Below, piece after piece: positions 63,814 through 64,000 of a DNA stretch of 64,000 nucleotides (positions are counted from its first letter, which is position 1; each line of letters begins with the position of its first letter). The DNA comes from an uncultured Lachnospiraceae bacterium (GTDB lineage: Bacteria; Bacillota; Clostridia; Lachnospirales; Lachnospiraceae): assembly GCA_910589195.1 (NCBI GenBank), contig CAJUTC010000003.1:4358-68357 (forward strand), written 5' to 3'. Below the pieces are notes generated by a model. The model was not told where the DNA came from, did not search any database, and was given only the letters and a program-made list of their open reading frames with translations. A program made the translations under genes and the position numbers.

Positions 63814-64000
63814 ATGCCCATCATCGTAAATTTGGATGTTATGATGGCCCGCCGAAAAATTTCTGCCGGTGATTTGGCAGCACAAATCGGCATCACCCCT
63901 GCCAATCTCTCCATCCTGAAAAATAATAAAGCCAAAGCTGTCCGTTTTTCCACATTGGAGGAAATTTGCAAAGCCCTAGACTGCCAGCCTGGCGATCTTC
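63814..64000 (+). CDS. XRE-family HTH regulator (YozG-like), 3' end cut by window edge
   Basis: The first 62 residues: MPIIVNLDVMMARRKISAGD, then LAAQIGITPANLSILKNNKA (helices 2-3) and LEEICKALDCQPGDL. This is the small Cro/CI-type protein that usually accompanies DUF2975. It starts 10 bp after that gene, with TAAGGAGG as ribosome site, so the two are one operon. Confidence 0.9.
   Translation, partial: MPIIVNLDVMMARRKISAGDLAAQIGITPANLSILKNNKAKAVRFSTLEEICKALDCQPGDL

Noticed and set aside
1..64000. Prophage, integrative element or insertion sequence
   Set aside because: No integrase, transposase, phage structural genes or flanking direct repeats were found.

Overview
The window looks like a chromosomal segment of a spore-forming Lachnospiraceae-type Firmicute (Clostridium cluster XIVa). 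I infer this from gene content: a T-box leader before a type-3 prolyl-tRNA synthetase, an S-box before metK, a long (~390 aa) PRPP synthetase, a CotS-like kinase-fold protein, a CBS/DRTGG family II pyrophosphatase, and three secreted proteins with the same WW/YYF cell-wall-binding repeats. I see no phage, integrase, transposase or CRISPR array. Most of it is ordinary housekeeping chromosome, with islands of gene decay and palindromic repeats.

Layout. 1-10 kb is an organic-acid uptake and hydrolysis locus. It holds an MBL-fold hydrolase (cut by the edge), a tctCBA tripartite tricarboxylate transporter with a one-base frameshift in tctA, a divergent LysR regulator, an alpha/beta-hydrolase remnant, an FAH-family hydrolase and a TRAP transporter. 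10-20 kb has a Ca2+-type P-ATPase, luxS, a GH13/GlgX-like protein that has lost all three catalytic residues, uup, xth, and metK behind a SAM riboswitch. 20-30 kb has murA, a membrane-anchored 826-residue protein, prs, dnaC-like, dnaD-like and murC, with two tandem DnaA-box arrays between murC and dnaD, followed by a MATE remnant and a MerR regulator.

30-38 kb has a cell-wall-binding secreted protein and a beta-xylosidase (GH43) / sugar ABC operon with a divergent LysR gene. 38-47 kb has a YfcE-like phosphoesterase, a class A PBP coupled to a small membrane protein, an aroK-like/flavin-reductase/pyrophosphatase cluster, a sugar nucleotidyltransferase and a polysaccharide deacetylase. 47-53 kb has uxaB with two LacI/CcpA-type operators, a second cell-wall-binding protein bracketed by two large palindromes, and pgcA. 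53-64 kb has a CotS-like protein, a P1 peptidase with an ECF S component behind a ~330-nt leader, proS-cca behind a T-box, an AEC transporter, a transglutaminase with cell-wall repeats, an ABC-F ATPase with a terminator at its transcription start, and a DUF2975/XRE pair cut by the right edge.

How genes work together. metK and luxS both act on the SAM/methyl cycle. murA, murC, the PBP and the deacetylase serve the envelope. murC-dnaD-dnaC-prs run in one direction. The GH43/ABC set should import and cleave xylosides, and uxaB handles galacturonate breakdown. The most unusual signals are the DnaA-box arrays (27.6-27.8 kb), the GH13 pseudoenzyme (13.6-15.6 kb), the 195-bp palindrome (49.6 kb), two dispersed short repeats, and the ABC-F protein whose degenerate motifs fall in a single composite ATP site.
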